Shown here piece by piece: positions 35,021 to 44,600 of a stretch of DNA of 64,000 nucleotides. The position numbers and the translations under genes are program-made. Within the stretch, counting starts at the first letter, position 1. Each line of letters begins with the position of its first letter. The notes under the pieces were generated by a model. The model was not told where the DNA came from and did not search any database. It was given only the letters and a program-made list of their open reading frames with translations. Source of the stretch: DATARH01 sp036268075 (GTDB taxonomy: Bacteria; Pseudomonadota; Alphaproteobacteria; ATCC43930; CGMCC-115725); contig DATAUV010000089.1 in assembly GCA_036268075.1 (NCBI GenBank), forward strand, positions 20,602 through 84,601, read 5' to 3'.

Positions 35021-36033
35021 GCGCGCCGCGCCACCTCGACGAACTTGTTCCCGGCCTCGTCAATGTCGTCCGCCCGGTCGACCTGGTCGAGCGGCCGACG
35101 CCGGTGACCCCCGAGCCGGCGCTTGCCGAGCGCTGGGGCCTCGGCGAATTGTGGCTCAAGCGCGACGACCTGACCTCGTCGATCTATGGCGGCAGCAAGG
35201 TGCGCAACCTCGAATTCTTCTTCGGCGCGGCCAAGGGACAGGGCGCCACCGAGGTTGCGACGATGGGTCCGCTCGGCAGCCATCAGGTGCTGGCGATGGC
35301 GACGTTCGGCGCGCATCTCGGGATGCGCACCCGGGCGCTGCTGGTGCCGCAGAACCCGGTTCGCGAGGTCGCGGTCAACGAGCGGCTGCTGCCGGCGCTG
35401 GGGATGGAGGTGATCCGGTGCAAGAGCTTCGCGCAGGTGCCACTCGGTTATCTGCGCGTGCGGCTGACGCGGCGGGGCAGCACGTACTGGATACCGTCAG
35501 GCTCGAAGCACCCGCTCGGCGTGCTCGGCGTCGTCGAGGGCGTGCTCGAGCTGGCGCAGTCGATCCGCAACGGCGAATTGCCCTGCCCCGACGACGTGGT
35601 CGTGCCGACCGGCACCTGCGCGACCGCCGCCGGCATCTACCTCGGCCTCGCCCTGGCGGAGCTGCCGGTCCGGACCGTCGCGGTGCGGATGGTGCCGATG
35701 ATGATCACCGGGTCGGCGAAGCTGAAAAAGCTCGCGGCCCAGACGGTCGACCTGATGCGCAAGGGCGGCTATCGCGGCGAGCCCCGCTATGGCGACGTGC
35801 TGTGGGTCGACGATTACGCCCGCCCCGGCTACAGCAAAAGCAATCCCGGCGCCGAAGAGGCGATGGAGGATGTCGCCGAGCTCGGCGATTTCCGCACCGA
35901 GCTGACCTATACCGGCAAGAGCCTCGCCTATTTCGCCGCCGGCAACCTCGCCGGGCGGCGGGTCGTGTTCTGGAACACCTACAGCGCGGTCGACCCCGAT
36001 CCCGGCCTGGTCCCGGCGGAGCCTCGCGGATGA
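35017..36033 (+). CDS. PLP-dependent enzyme, ACC deaminase/D-cysteine desulfhydrase family
   Basis: A 338-residue fold-type II PLP enzyme. The PLP lysine is Lys61 in IYGGSKVRNLEFF, the family's GGNKxRKLE motif with Ser for Asn, and the phosphate loop is PTGTCATAAG. Family members open ACC to 2-oxobutyrate or eliminate sulfide from D-cysteine; relatives in natural-product clusters make unusual amino acids by beta-replacement. In this setting, supplying or altering a building block is more likely than catabolism. The reaction cannot be read from sequence. It overlaps both neighbours by ATGA. Confidence 0.82.
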   Translation: MSAPRHLDELVPGLVNVVRPVDLVERPTPVTPEPALAERWGLGELWLKRDDLTSSIYGGSKVRNLEFFFGAAKGQGATEVATMGPLGSHQVLAMATFGAHLGMRTRALLVPQNPVREVAVNERLLPALGMEVIRCKSFAQVPLGYLRVRLTRRGSTYWIPSGSKHPLGVLGVVEGVLELAQSIRNGELPCPDDVVVPTGTCATAAGIYLGLALAELPVRTVAVRMVPMMITGSAKLKKLAAQTVDLMRKGGYRGEPRYGDVLWVDDYARPGYSKSNPGAEEAMEDVAELGDFRTELTYTGKSLAYFAAGNLAGRRVVFWNTYSAVDPDPGLVPAEPRG

Positions 36034-36938
36034 ACCCGCCGGCGCTGTCGGTCCTCGATATCGGCGTGATCGCGCCGGGTAGCGACGGCGCCAGTGTCCT
36101 CCAATCGAGTCTCGATCTCGCCGACGCCGCCGACCGGCTCGGCTTCGACGCCTTCTGGGTCGCCGAGCATCACGAGGCACATTTCGGCTGGGCGGTGCCG
36201 GCGGTGATGATGGCGGCGCTGGCCCAGCGCACGCGCCGCATCCGACTCGGCGCCGCGGCGGTGCTGTTGCCCCTCTACAGCCCGCTCGCCATCGCCGAGA
36301 CCTACCTGTTGCTGCACGCGCTGTCGCCGGGGCGGATCGATCTCGGCGTCGCCGGCGGCATCCCGATCGACCAGGCCGCGCTCGTGGCGCTGCTCGACGA
36401 GGCGCCGAACCCCGAGCCCGATAGCTTCGCCCGCAAACTCGCCGAGCTCTCGCGCTATCTCCGCCGCGATTTTCCCGAGGGGCATCGCTTTGCCGGCGGG
36501 GTGACGCCGCGCTTCGCCGATCCGCCGCCGCTCTGGGTCATGGGCACGAGCGGGAACAGCGCGCGGCTCGCGGCCGGCAATGGCGGCCATTTCGCCTATT
36601 CGCTGTTTCACCGCGGCAGCCGCGGTGATGCCGGCGTCGCCCACCTCTTCCGCGACGAGGCGCTGATCGGCCCGCGGCGCTTCGCGATCGCCGCGAGCTG
36701 CATCTGCGGCGAAACCAGCGAGGCCGTCGCCGCGCAGCGCGGGCTCGTCGAGAACTGGCTCGCCGGAGACATGCGCGTCGTCATCGCCGGCCGGCCGGAA
36801 GAATGCCGCGAGCAGATCCTGGCGCTCACCGAACGCTACGGCGCCGACGAGGTCGTGTTGTTCCACCTTTGGCACCACGCCGACCGCCGCCTCGCCGCGC
36901 TCGACGCGCTCGCCGACGCTTTCCATCTCAACGGCTGA
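36030..36938 (+). CDS. Luciferase-like FMN-dependent monooxygenase
   Basis: A 302-residue TIM-barrel flavin monooxygenase (bacterial luciferase-like). Typical segments are LGFDAFWVAEHHEAHFGW, RIRLGAAAVLLPLYSPL and GRIDLGVAGG, with WVMGTSGNSARLAA near the FMN site. Such enzymes need a separate flavin reductase, not seen here. In beta-amino fatty acid lipopeptide systems a monooxygenase of this kind can hydroxylate the acyl chain or an amine; that role is inferred from context. The frame runs further upstream, but ATG 36030 overlaps the previous stop and gives the family length. Confidence 0.85.
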   Translation: MNPPALSVLDIGVIAPGSDGASVLQSSLDLADAADRLGFDAFWVAEHHEAHFGWAVPAVMMAALAQRTRRIRLGAAAVLLPLYSPLAIAETYLLLHALSPGRIDLGVAGGIPIDQAALVALLDEAPNPEPDSFARKLAELSRYLRRDFPEGHRFAGGVTPRFADPPPLWVMGTSGNSARLAAGNGGHFAYSLFHRGSRGDAGVAHLFRDEALIGPRRFAIAASCICGETSEAVAAQRGLVENWLAGDMRVVIAGRPEECREQILALTERYGADEVVLFHLWHHADRRLAALDALADAFHLNG

Positions 36939-36940
36939 CC

Positions 36941-38719
36941 ATGTCCGACGAAACCCTCGTCTCGCGCCTCCTCGCCCATGCCGACCACGACCCGGACCGG
37001 CCGCTTTTCATCTATCTCGCCGAGAGCGGCGCCGAGACCGGCACATTGACCCGCCGCGACCTCGCCGCGCGATCGGCGAACCTCGCCGCCGTCCTCGAAC
37101 AGCGCGTGCCCGCGTCGGACAACGCGCAGCGCCTGGCGCTTTTGCTGTTTCCGACCGGGCCGGAATTCATCGTCGCCTACTTCGCCTGCCTGATGGCGCG
37201 GATCATCGCGATCCCGGTGCCGATGCCGCTGCCGAACCGGCCGCTGCACGGGCTCGACGCGATCGTCGAATCGACCCGGCTCGGCACCGCGCTTTGCGCC
37301 GCCGCGAATGTCGAGACGCTCGGCCGCGCGCTGGCGGCGACGCCGCGCCTCGCGCAGATCGAGCTGCTGGCGATCGATGCGTTGGACGCTCCCGCCGCCG
37401 CCCCGCGCCTTCCGGCGACGGAGGATGTCGCCTTCCTGCAGTTCACCTCGGGCTCGACCGGCCGCCCCAAGGGCGTCGTCGTCAGCCACGCGAACCTGAT
37501 CGCGAACCAGCGCATGATCACCGAGGGCATGGCCCTGTCGGCCGACAGCACCTTTGTGAACTGGCTTCCGCATTTTCACGACATGGGGCTGATCGGCACG
37601 CTGTTGCAGCCGGTGTATTCGGGCTCGGTCTGTTACGTCATGTCGCCGGCAACCTTCGCGAAGCGGCCGATCCGCTGGCTGTCGGCCATCTCGGGAAAGC
37701 CCCGCGCCGTCGGCGGCTCGCCGAATTTCGGCTACGATCTGTGCGTGTCCCGCATTCCCGAGGGTCAGGAGGCCGGCCTCGACCTCTCCGGCTGGGATGT
37801 CGCGTTCACCGGCGCCGAGCCGATCCACGCGCGCACCATCGACCGCTTTGTCGAACGGTTCGCGGCGGTCGGATTCCGCCGGGGCGCCGTCTATCCGTGC
37901 TACGGCATGTCCGAGGTGACGCTGTTCGCCGCCGGCGCGGCGCCGGGTCAAGGGCCGGTGATGCGCGACCTCGATCGCTCGGCGCTGGAGCACGGCACGG
38001 CCCGGCCGGCGGCGGAGGGCGTCTATCGCGCCGTGTCGAGCGGCCGGCTCTGGCCCGGGCAGACCATCGCGATCGCCGATCCGGACACAGGTGCGCGACT
38101 TCCCGAGGGCCAAATCGGCGAGATCTGGACCGCCGGCGCCCACGTCGCCGGCGGCTATTGGGGCCAGCCCGAGGCGACGGCGGAGGCATTTGGCGCCCGC
38201 CTCGCCGGCGAGCCCGATTCGCCCGCTTTCCTGCGCACCGGCGATTTCGGCTTCCTCTCCGAGGGTGAGGTGTTCGTCACCGGCCGCCGCAAGGAGATGA
38301 TGATCGTGGCCGGGCGCAACCTGTACCCGCACGACCTCGAAGAGCCGGCGCAGCTCTGCCATCCCGATATCCGCGACACGGCGGTGTTCGCGGTCGATCC
38401 AGACCTCGCCGGCGAGCGCGTCGTGGCGGTGATTGAGGTCGAGGGCGAAAGCCGGCAATTGCTGCGCAACGCCGACCCCGCCGCGCCGCCGCCCGCCGGA
38501 TTGGCGGTGCTGGCCCGGGCGGTGCGCGGCGCGGTCGGCGCCGCCTTCGACATCGCCGTCGCGCAGGTCTGGCTTGTGCTGCCCGGACGCATTCCCAAGA
38601 CGACCAGCGGCAAGACCCAATACGGCGCGATCCGCCGCAGCTTCCTCGACCTCCCGGCCGCGGCGAGAAGCGGTGAGTTGATCTTGCAGACAGGGTCCGA
38701 ATCGTCGCAAATGCGATGA
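36941..38719 (+). CDS. Fatty acyl-AMP ligase (FAAL)
   Basis: A 592-residue adenylating enzyme that should activate a fatty acid as acyl-AMP and pass it to an acyl carrier protein. The P-loop-like LQFTSGSTGRPKGVVV is present, with FVNWLPHFHDMGLIGTLLQP, YGMSEVTLF, LRTGDFGFL and GRRKEMMIVAGRNLYPHDLE. The HFHDMGLI and KEMMIVAGRN blocks are characteristic of FAALs rather than acyl-CoA ligases. The next gene is a free ACP overlapping by 4 bases. Together they form a loading module for the PKS. ATG 36941 is 2 bases after the monooxygenase stop. Confidence 0.92.
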   Translation: MSDETLVSRLLAHADHDPDRPLFIYLAESGAETGTLTRRDLAARSANLAAVLEQRVPASDNAQRLALLLFPTGPEFIVAYFACLMARIIAIPVPMPLPNRPLHGLDAIVESTRLGTALCAAANVETLGRALAATPRLAQIELLAIDALDAPAAAPRLPATEDVAFLQFTSGSTGRPKGVVVSHANLIANQRMITEGMALSADSTFVNWLPHFHDMGLIGTLLQPVYSGSVCYVMSPATFAKRPIRWLSAISGKPRAVGGSPNFGYDLCVSRIPEGQEAGLDLSGWDVAFTGAEPIHARTIDRFVERFAAVGFRRGAVYPCYGMSEVTLFAAGAAPGQGPVMRDLDRSALEHGTARPAAEGVYRAVSSGRLWPGQTIAIADPDTGARLPEGQIGEIWTAGAHVAGGYWGQPEATAEAFGARLAGEPDSPAFLRTGDFGFLSEGEVFVTGRRKEMMIVAGRNLYPHDLEEPAQLCHPDIRDTAVFAVDPDLAGERVVAVIEVEGESRQLLRNADPAAPPPAGLAVLARAVRGAVGAAFDIAVAQVWLVLPGRIPKTTSGKTQYGAIRRSFLDLPAAARSGELILQTGSESSQMR

Positions 38720-38961
38720 GCATGGATCAACCAGCGCTCGAAGACTGGCTGGTGGCGAGGGTCGCGACGCTCGTCGGGCTGCCGGAGGCCGGGATCGACA
38801 TCGACAGCCCGCTGCAAAGCTTTGGCGTGACGTCGCTGATGGCGGTGGAGCTCGCCGCCGATCTGGAGGATTTGCTCGGCATCACCGTCGACGCGACGAT
38901 CGCCTGGGAATACCCGACGATCGCAAAGCTGGCGGCCTGGCTCGCGACCCAGCAGGCCTGA
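38716..38961 (+). CDS. Acyl carrier protein
   Basis: An 81-residue free-standing carrier protein. The pantetheine serine is Ser40 in GVTSLMAVEL; the usual Asp before Ser is Thr, as in several FAAL partners. It should accept the fatty acyl chain from the ligase at 36941-38719 and present it to the KS of the megasynthase at 15574-24330. It would be primed by the Sfp-type enzyme at 50107-50751. ATG 38722 is an alternative start. Confidence 0.92.
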   Translation: MSMDQPALEDWLVARVATLVGLPEAGIDIDSPLQSFGVTSLMAVELAADLEDLLGITVDATIAWEYPTIAKLAAWLATQQA

Positions 38962-38965
38962 CCCG

Positions 38966-40330
38966 ATGGCGCTCGGCGCGCGGCGCGCGATCCCGCTGGT
39001 CGCCTACGGCGCGCCGGCGATGTCGGTGATGATCCTGTCGCTGGCGCCGACGATCTATCTGCCCAATTTCTACGTGCAGGAGAAAGGCCTGCCCCTCGGC
39101 GCGGTCGGCCTCGCCTTTCTCGCCGCGCGGGCCTGGGACGCGGTGGTCGACCCGCTGCTCGGATCGCTGTCGGACCGGACCCACTCGCGCTTCGGCCGCC
39201 GGAAAATCTGGCTGGTCGTGACCTCGATCATCCTGCTCGGCCTCACGGTGCTGGTCTTCATGCCGTGGTTCCCGGTCGGCCTCCCGTTTCTCGTCGTCGG
39301 GATCATTGCCTGGTACACGGCGTTCTCGGCGTTCTGGATCCCGTATCTCGCCTGGGGGCCGGAGATCGCGAGCGGCTACCAGGAGCGCAACGTCATCATC
39401 GGACTGCGCGAGGCCATCGCGCTTTTGGGTTTCTTCCTCGCCAGCGCCCTGATGCTGGTCGCGACCAAGGCGGCCCAGCCGAGCCTCGGCGCGACGCTGC
39501 AAGTCTTCACCTATACCCTCCTCGTGCTGATGCCGGTGACGGTGGCGGGCGCCGCGTTCTTCGCGCCGGAGCCGCCGCAGCCCGAGATGGCGCCTGCGAA
39601 GGGCGGGATCGAGGAGTGGCGCGGCGCGATTCGCGCCTTTCGCCGCAACGGGCCGTTCCTGCGCTTTATCGCCGCGTTCTTTCTGCTGCAGCTCGGGCTC
39701 GGCGTGTGGAACACCGTGCTCCCGCTCTTTATCGGCAAGGCGCTGCTGCTGCCGGGCAAGCTCAACCTGATGATCTTCGCCACGTTCGCGATCGCGGCGA
39801 TCGCGGTGCCCGGGGCGATCTGGCTCGCGGGACGCGCCGGCAAGCATATCGTGCTGTGCGGCGGCCAGTGCCTCTACATCGCGGCACTGGCGGTGCTGTT
39901 CTTTGTCCCGGCCGACAATTTCGCGCTGGTCCTGCCGCTGCTTTTGCCGATCGGGCTCGGCTTTTGCACGATGACGGTGCTGCCGAGCTCGATCGTCGCC
40001 GACACCGTCGATTACTACGAGTTCAAGCATGCCGAGTGGCGCTGCGGGCTGCACATGGCTGGGCTTATTTTCATCGGCAAGCTGGCTTTTGCGTGCAGCA
40101 CCGCGCTCGCCTTCGGCTTGCTCGCTCTCGCGGGGTTCAACGCCAACGGGCCGAATGATTCGGGACGGCTCATGTTCCTCCGAATCGTGGCGCTGGTCAT
40201 CCCGGGGCTGCTGATGGCCGCCGGGGCGGCGCTGCTGATCGGGTTTCCGATCACCCGGCGGCGCCAGGCCGCGATCCGCCGCCGCTTGGAGTCGCGCCGC
40301 CTCGATCCAGCTCATCCTGCGGTCGCATAA
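38966..40330 (+). CDS. MFS transporter, GPH (MelB-like) family
   Basis: A 454-residue polytopic inner-membrane protein with about 12 hydrophobic segments. FLAARAWDAVVDPLLGSLSD and the following FGRRK loop match the glycoside-pentoside-hexuronide:cation symporter family. Known members import sugars with Na+ or H+, but relatives in lipid and natural-product clusters carry lipids or unknown substrates. It lies 4 bases after the ACP gene and closes the biosynthetic operon, so a part in export or resistance is possible. Its direction of transport is not visible. Confidence 0.85.
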   Translation: MALGARRAIPLVAYGAPAMSVMILSLAPTIYLPNFYVQEKGLPLGAVGLAFLAARAWDAVVDPLLGSLSDRTHSRFGRRKIWLVVTSIILLGLTVLVFMPWFPVGLPFLVVGIIAWYTAFSAFWIPYLAWGPEIASGYQERNVIIGLREAIALLGFFLASALMLVATKAAQPSLGATLQVFTYTLLVLMPVTVAGAAFFAPEPPQPEMAPAKGGIEEWRGAIRAFRRNGPFLRFIAAFFLLQLGLGVWNTVLPLFIGKALLLPGKLNLMIFATFAIAAIAVPGAIWLAGRAGKHIVLCGGQCLYIAALAVLFFVPADNFALVLPLLLPIGLGFCTMTVLPSSIVADTVDYYEFKHAEWRCGLHMAGLIFIGKLAFACSTALAFGLLALAGFNANGPNDSGRLMFLRIVALVIPGLLMAAGAALLIGFPITRRRQAAIRRRLESRRLDPAHPAVA

Positions 40331-40477
40331 GACGAGCATTTTAGAAAAGAACTATGCGTGGCGCGGGTCGGCCAAAGTGGATAGATTTGGGCGACGTAGA
40401 TTAGGATCGGGTAGATCGCCGCGCACCGGTAATACTACCGCGGCAGCGTGACGGAAGAACATCAGGGGTCGGTGAAC

Positions 40478-41635
40478 ATGTCCAAGGCTGGCGCGCCGTT
40501 GTGGTCGCGGGCCGGCGGCGTCGCGTTATTCACGGCGCTGGCACTTGCTGGTTGCTCTAAAGCTCAAGAGAAGCAAGCGGTTGATACGATCCGCGCGGTC
40601 AAGGTCGAGGTCGTTCACACCGAACGCAGCGCCCAGACCCGCGAGTTCGTCGGCGAGGTTCGCCCGGTCCGCTTCTGGACGCTGGGGTTCCAGGTGTCCG
40701 GCCGCGTCGCCGACATATTGGTCAAGGCCGGCGATACCGTCACGAAGGGCGAGGTGCTCGCTCATATCGACCCCGCGTCGTACAAGCTCAAATTGGAAAG
40801 CGCCGAGGCCAATCTTCGCGCCTCGACGACCGATGTCGGCGTCAAGCGGCAGCGCCTCGACGCGCAGAACGACCTCAAGACCAAGGGCTTCGGCAATCTG
40901 CGCTCGCAACAGCAGGCCCAATCCGATCTCGGCGCCGCCCAGGCCGATGTGGCGGCCCGCCAGGTCACCCGCGACCTCGCCCAGCGCGACCTCGAAAACA
41001 CCGTGCTCCTCGCCCCCGACGACGGCGTCGTGGCGCAGCGCTCGATCGAGCCGTTCACCGATGTCTCCTCCGGCCAGACCGTGCTTCGCGTGGATTCGAC
41101 CCACGCGCTGCAGGTCGCCGTGCGCGTGCCGGAAAGCCTTATTCACCAGACCCAACCGGGGCAAAAGGTCGCGATCAACGTCAACGACAAGCCCTATACC
41201 GGCGCGGTGAGCGAGGTCGGCGCCCAGGTCGAGGCCGGCAATGCGTTCGAGGTCATCGCGCGCATCGATGGCGTCAACCCGCTGCTGCGCTCGGGCATGA
41301 CCGCGCGCGTCGTCTTCAACTACCCGCCCGTCGGCAAGAATCTCGACGCGTTGATCGTGCCGCTGCGCGCGATACTGCCGGGCGATTCGGCGATGCAGGG
41401 ATACGTCTTCGTCTACGACCCGACCGAGCACATCGTCCGCAAGGTCTCGGTCAAGGCGACCGATCTCCAGAACAACCTCGTCGAGGTCAACGGCGCGATC
41501 AAGGACGGCGACGCGATCGTCGTCGCCGGCGTCGCCTTTCTCTCGGACAAGCAGAAAGTGGTGGTCTTCAACCCCGGCGACCTGAAAACCGCGAGCGCAT
41601 CGGGAGCCGCTCTGCCGGCCCAGGCCAACCAGTGA
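40478..41635 (+). CDS. RND efflux periplasmic adaptor lipoprotein
   Basis: A 385-residue membrane-fusion protein of a tripartite efflux system. The signal peptide ends in the lipobox LALAGC, so Cys at about residue 26 should be lipidated and anchored. The lipoyl-like hairpin reads VSGRVADILVKAGDTVTKG and LLAPDDGVVAQRSIEPF, with a coiled-coil hairpin between. The chosen ATG 40478 gives a clean signal peptide; a GTG at 40448 would add 10 residues. The 147-base gap before it is the likely promoter of the efflux operon. Its stop overlaps the pump gene. Confidence 0.9.
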   Translation: MSKAGAPLWSRAGGVALFTALALAGCSKAQEKQAVDTIRAVKVEVVHTERSAQTREFVGEVRPVRFWTLGFQVSGRVADILVKAGDTVTKGEVLAHIDPASYKLKLESAEANLRASTTDVGVKRQRLDAQNDLKTKGFGNLRSQQQAQSDLGAAQADVAARQVTRDLAQRDLENTVLLAPDDGVVAQRSIEPFTDVSSGQTVLRVDSTHALQVAVRVPESLIHQTQPGQKVAINVNDKPYTGAVSEVGAQVEAGNAFEVIARIDGVNPLLRSGMTARVVFNYPPVGKNLDALIVPLRAILPGDSAMQGYVFVYDPTEHIVRKVSVKATDLQNNLVEVNGAIKDGDAIVVAGVAFLSDKQKVVVFNPGDLKTASASGAALPAQANQ

Positions 41636-44600
41636 TCGACCTCACCAGCTTTATCCTCCGCAACACGCGGCTGTGCGTCGCCGCGACGCTGCTGGTGGTG
41701 CTCACCGGAATCTTCCTGTTCCTCGATTTCCCGGCCCAGGAAGACCCGCAGGTCAAGGTGCGCGTCGCGGTCGTCAGCGCCGCCTTCCCCGGCATGTCGC
41801 CGCAGCGCATCGAAAACCTGATCGCCAAGCCGCTCGAACAGAAAATCCGCGAGATCCCGCAGGTCGAGACGATCACTTCGACGTCCGTGACCGGCTCGAC
41901 CTCGATCCAGGTCAAGCTCTACGACAAGTACTTCAATCTGGCGCAGTACTGGCAGGATCTGCGCAACAAGATGGCGGACATGCGCTCCGCCTTGCCGAGC
42001 GGCACGCTCGGCCCGGTCGTCAACGACAGCTTTGGCGAGGTCGCGGTCGCGACCGTCGCGATCACCGCCGACGGCTTCACGATGGCCGAGATGCGCGACA
42101 TCGTGACCAGGTTCCGCGACAAGCTGGCGACGGTCCAGGGGGTCAAGAACATCGACGTGCAAGGGCTCCTGCCCGAGCGCGTCTACCTCGAGGGCTCGAC
42201 CGCCAATCTGTCCCAGCTCGGCCTGTCGGTCGGCAGCATCCTCGACGCGCTGACAAAGGAAAACGTGATCCAGCCGGGCGGCCAGCTCGCCGCCGACGGC
42301 ACCACGATCACGATCGAGCCGACCGGCAATTTCAACAATCTGGCCGACATCGCCGACACGCCGATCTCGGTTCCCAAAACCGGCCAGTCGATCCGGCTCG
42401 GCGACATCCTCAAGGTCCGCCGCGCCTATCTCGACCCGCCGTCGACCGCGGCGTTTTTCGACAACCACCGCGCGGTCGTGCTCGCCGTGTCGATGGTCGA
42501 AGGCGACAACATCATCGATTTCGGGGCTCGGCTGAAGGCGGGGGTGGCGCGGCTGGAGCCGACGCTGCCGATCGGGTTCGAGGTCAATTTCGCAACGTTC
42601 CAGCCCGACGTCGTGTACCACTCGATCAAGGACGTCGAGCGCACGCTGTACGAAACGCTGGTGATCGTGCTGTGCGTGGTGATGATCTTCCTGGGCCTGC
42701 GCACCGGGCTGATCGTGGGCTCGATCGTGCCGCTGACGATGCTGATGGCGCTGATCGTCATGCGGTTCATGGACATCGAGCTGCAGCGGGTGTCGATCGC
42801 CTCGATGATCATCGCGCTGGGGCTCCTCGTCGATAACGGCATCGTCATCGCCGAGGACATCATGCGCCGGTTGGCGGGGGGCGAGGACCGGCGGGCGGCC
42901 TGCATCAACGCCGGGCGCACGCTGTCGACGCCGCTCCTCACCTCGTCATTGACGATCATCCTCGCCTTCATGCCGCTGCTGCTGGCCGACGACCAGACCG
43001 GCGAGTACGTGCGCTCGCTCGCCCAGGTGATCGCGATCACGCTGCTGAGCTCGTGGGTGCTGTCGCTGACCGTGACGCCGACGCTGTGCTTTTATTTCCT
43101 CAAGGCGTCGGCGCACCACGCCGAAGACGACCATCAATACGAGACGCGGTTTTACCGCGGCTATCGCGGGCTGCTGACGCGGGTGATCCGCCATCGCATC
43201 CTGTTCCTGATGGCGATCGGCGGGCTGTTCGTCGGCGCGCTGTATGGTTTCGGCCGGGTGCCGCAGCAGTTCTTTCCGAATTCCGACCGCAACGAATACA
43301 TGATCATCCTCAACCTCGCCTCGGGCACCCAGATCGGGCAGACCGAGGCGGCGCTGAGCCGGATCGACCAGTGGTTGCTCGACAAGAAGGTCAACCCCGA
43401 GACCGAGAGCGTGATGTCGTATCTCGGCTATGGCGGTCCGCGCATCGTGCTGGCGATGGCGCCGGTGTCGCCGGGGCCGCAGCGCGCCTACTTCCTCGTC
43501 AACGTGCCGCTCGGCACCAAGCTCGACCCGATCATCGAGCGCGTCCGCGAGCACCTGCTGCACGATTTCCCGAACGTGTCGGCCGAGGTCAAGGCGTTCT
43601 GGCTCGGCGGCACGGAACCCGGCCTCGTCCAGTTCCGCATCGCCGGCGACGACGCCAACACGCTCAAGGGCCTCGCCGAGCGGGTCAAGCAGATGCTCCT
43701 CGCCGAGCCCGGCACGGTCAACGTCAAGGACGATTGGGAAAACCGCGTCATCAAGCTGGTCGTCAACATCGACCAGGCCCGCGCCTCGCGCGCCGGCGTG
43801 ACCTCGTCGGACATCGCGCTGTCGCTCAACACGGTGCTGCAAGGGACCCAGGTCAGCACGTTCCGCGAGGGCGACCAGGCGATCCCGATCGTCATGCGCG
43901 GCGACCAGGACGAAAAGCTGACCCTCGACCGGCTGCGCACGATCTATGTGTTCTCGTCCGACGGCAAGGTGTCGGTGCCGCTCAACCAGGTCGCCGATTT
44001 CGTCGGCATCCCGCAAGACGGCGCGATCCAGCGGCGCAACGGCGAGCGTACCGTGACGGTGTCGGCGAAGAGCCTCGAATTGTCCGCGTCGGCGCTGAAC
44101 AAGGCGATGCGGCCGCAACTCGCGACGCTCAAACTGCCCGCCGGCTATCGCATCGGCGTCGGCGGCGAGCTCGAAGTCTCGGGTAACGCGCAAAACGCGC
44201 TGCTCAAATTCATGCCGGTCTGCTTCGGCGCGATAATGCTGCTGATGATCTGGCAGTTCAATTCGTTCCGAAAGGTCGCGATCATCGCGATCACGATCCC
44301 CTTATGCCTGATCGGCGCTGTCGCCGGCCTTCTCGTGTCGCACGCGACGTTCGGCTTCATGGCGATCATGGGCCTGTTGTCGCTCGCCGGGATCATCGTC
44401 AACAACGCGATCCTCCTCCTCGACCGCATCTGGGAGGAGATACAGGACGGCAAGCAGCCTTACGACGCGGTGATCTACGCCGCGCTAAAGCGGCTGCGGC
44501 CGATCGTGATGACCAAGCTGACCTGCATCCTCGGCCTGGTGCCGCTGATGATCTTTGGCGGCGACCTCTGGTACGGGATGACCGTCGTGATCATGGGCGG

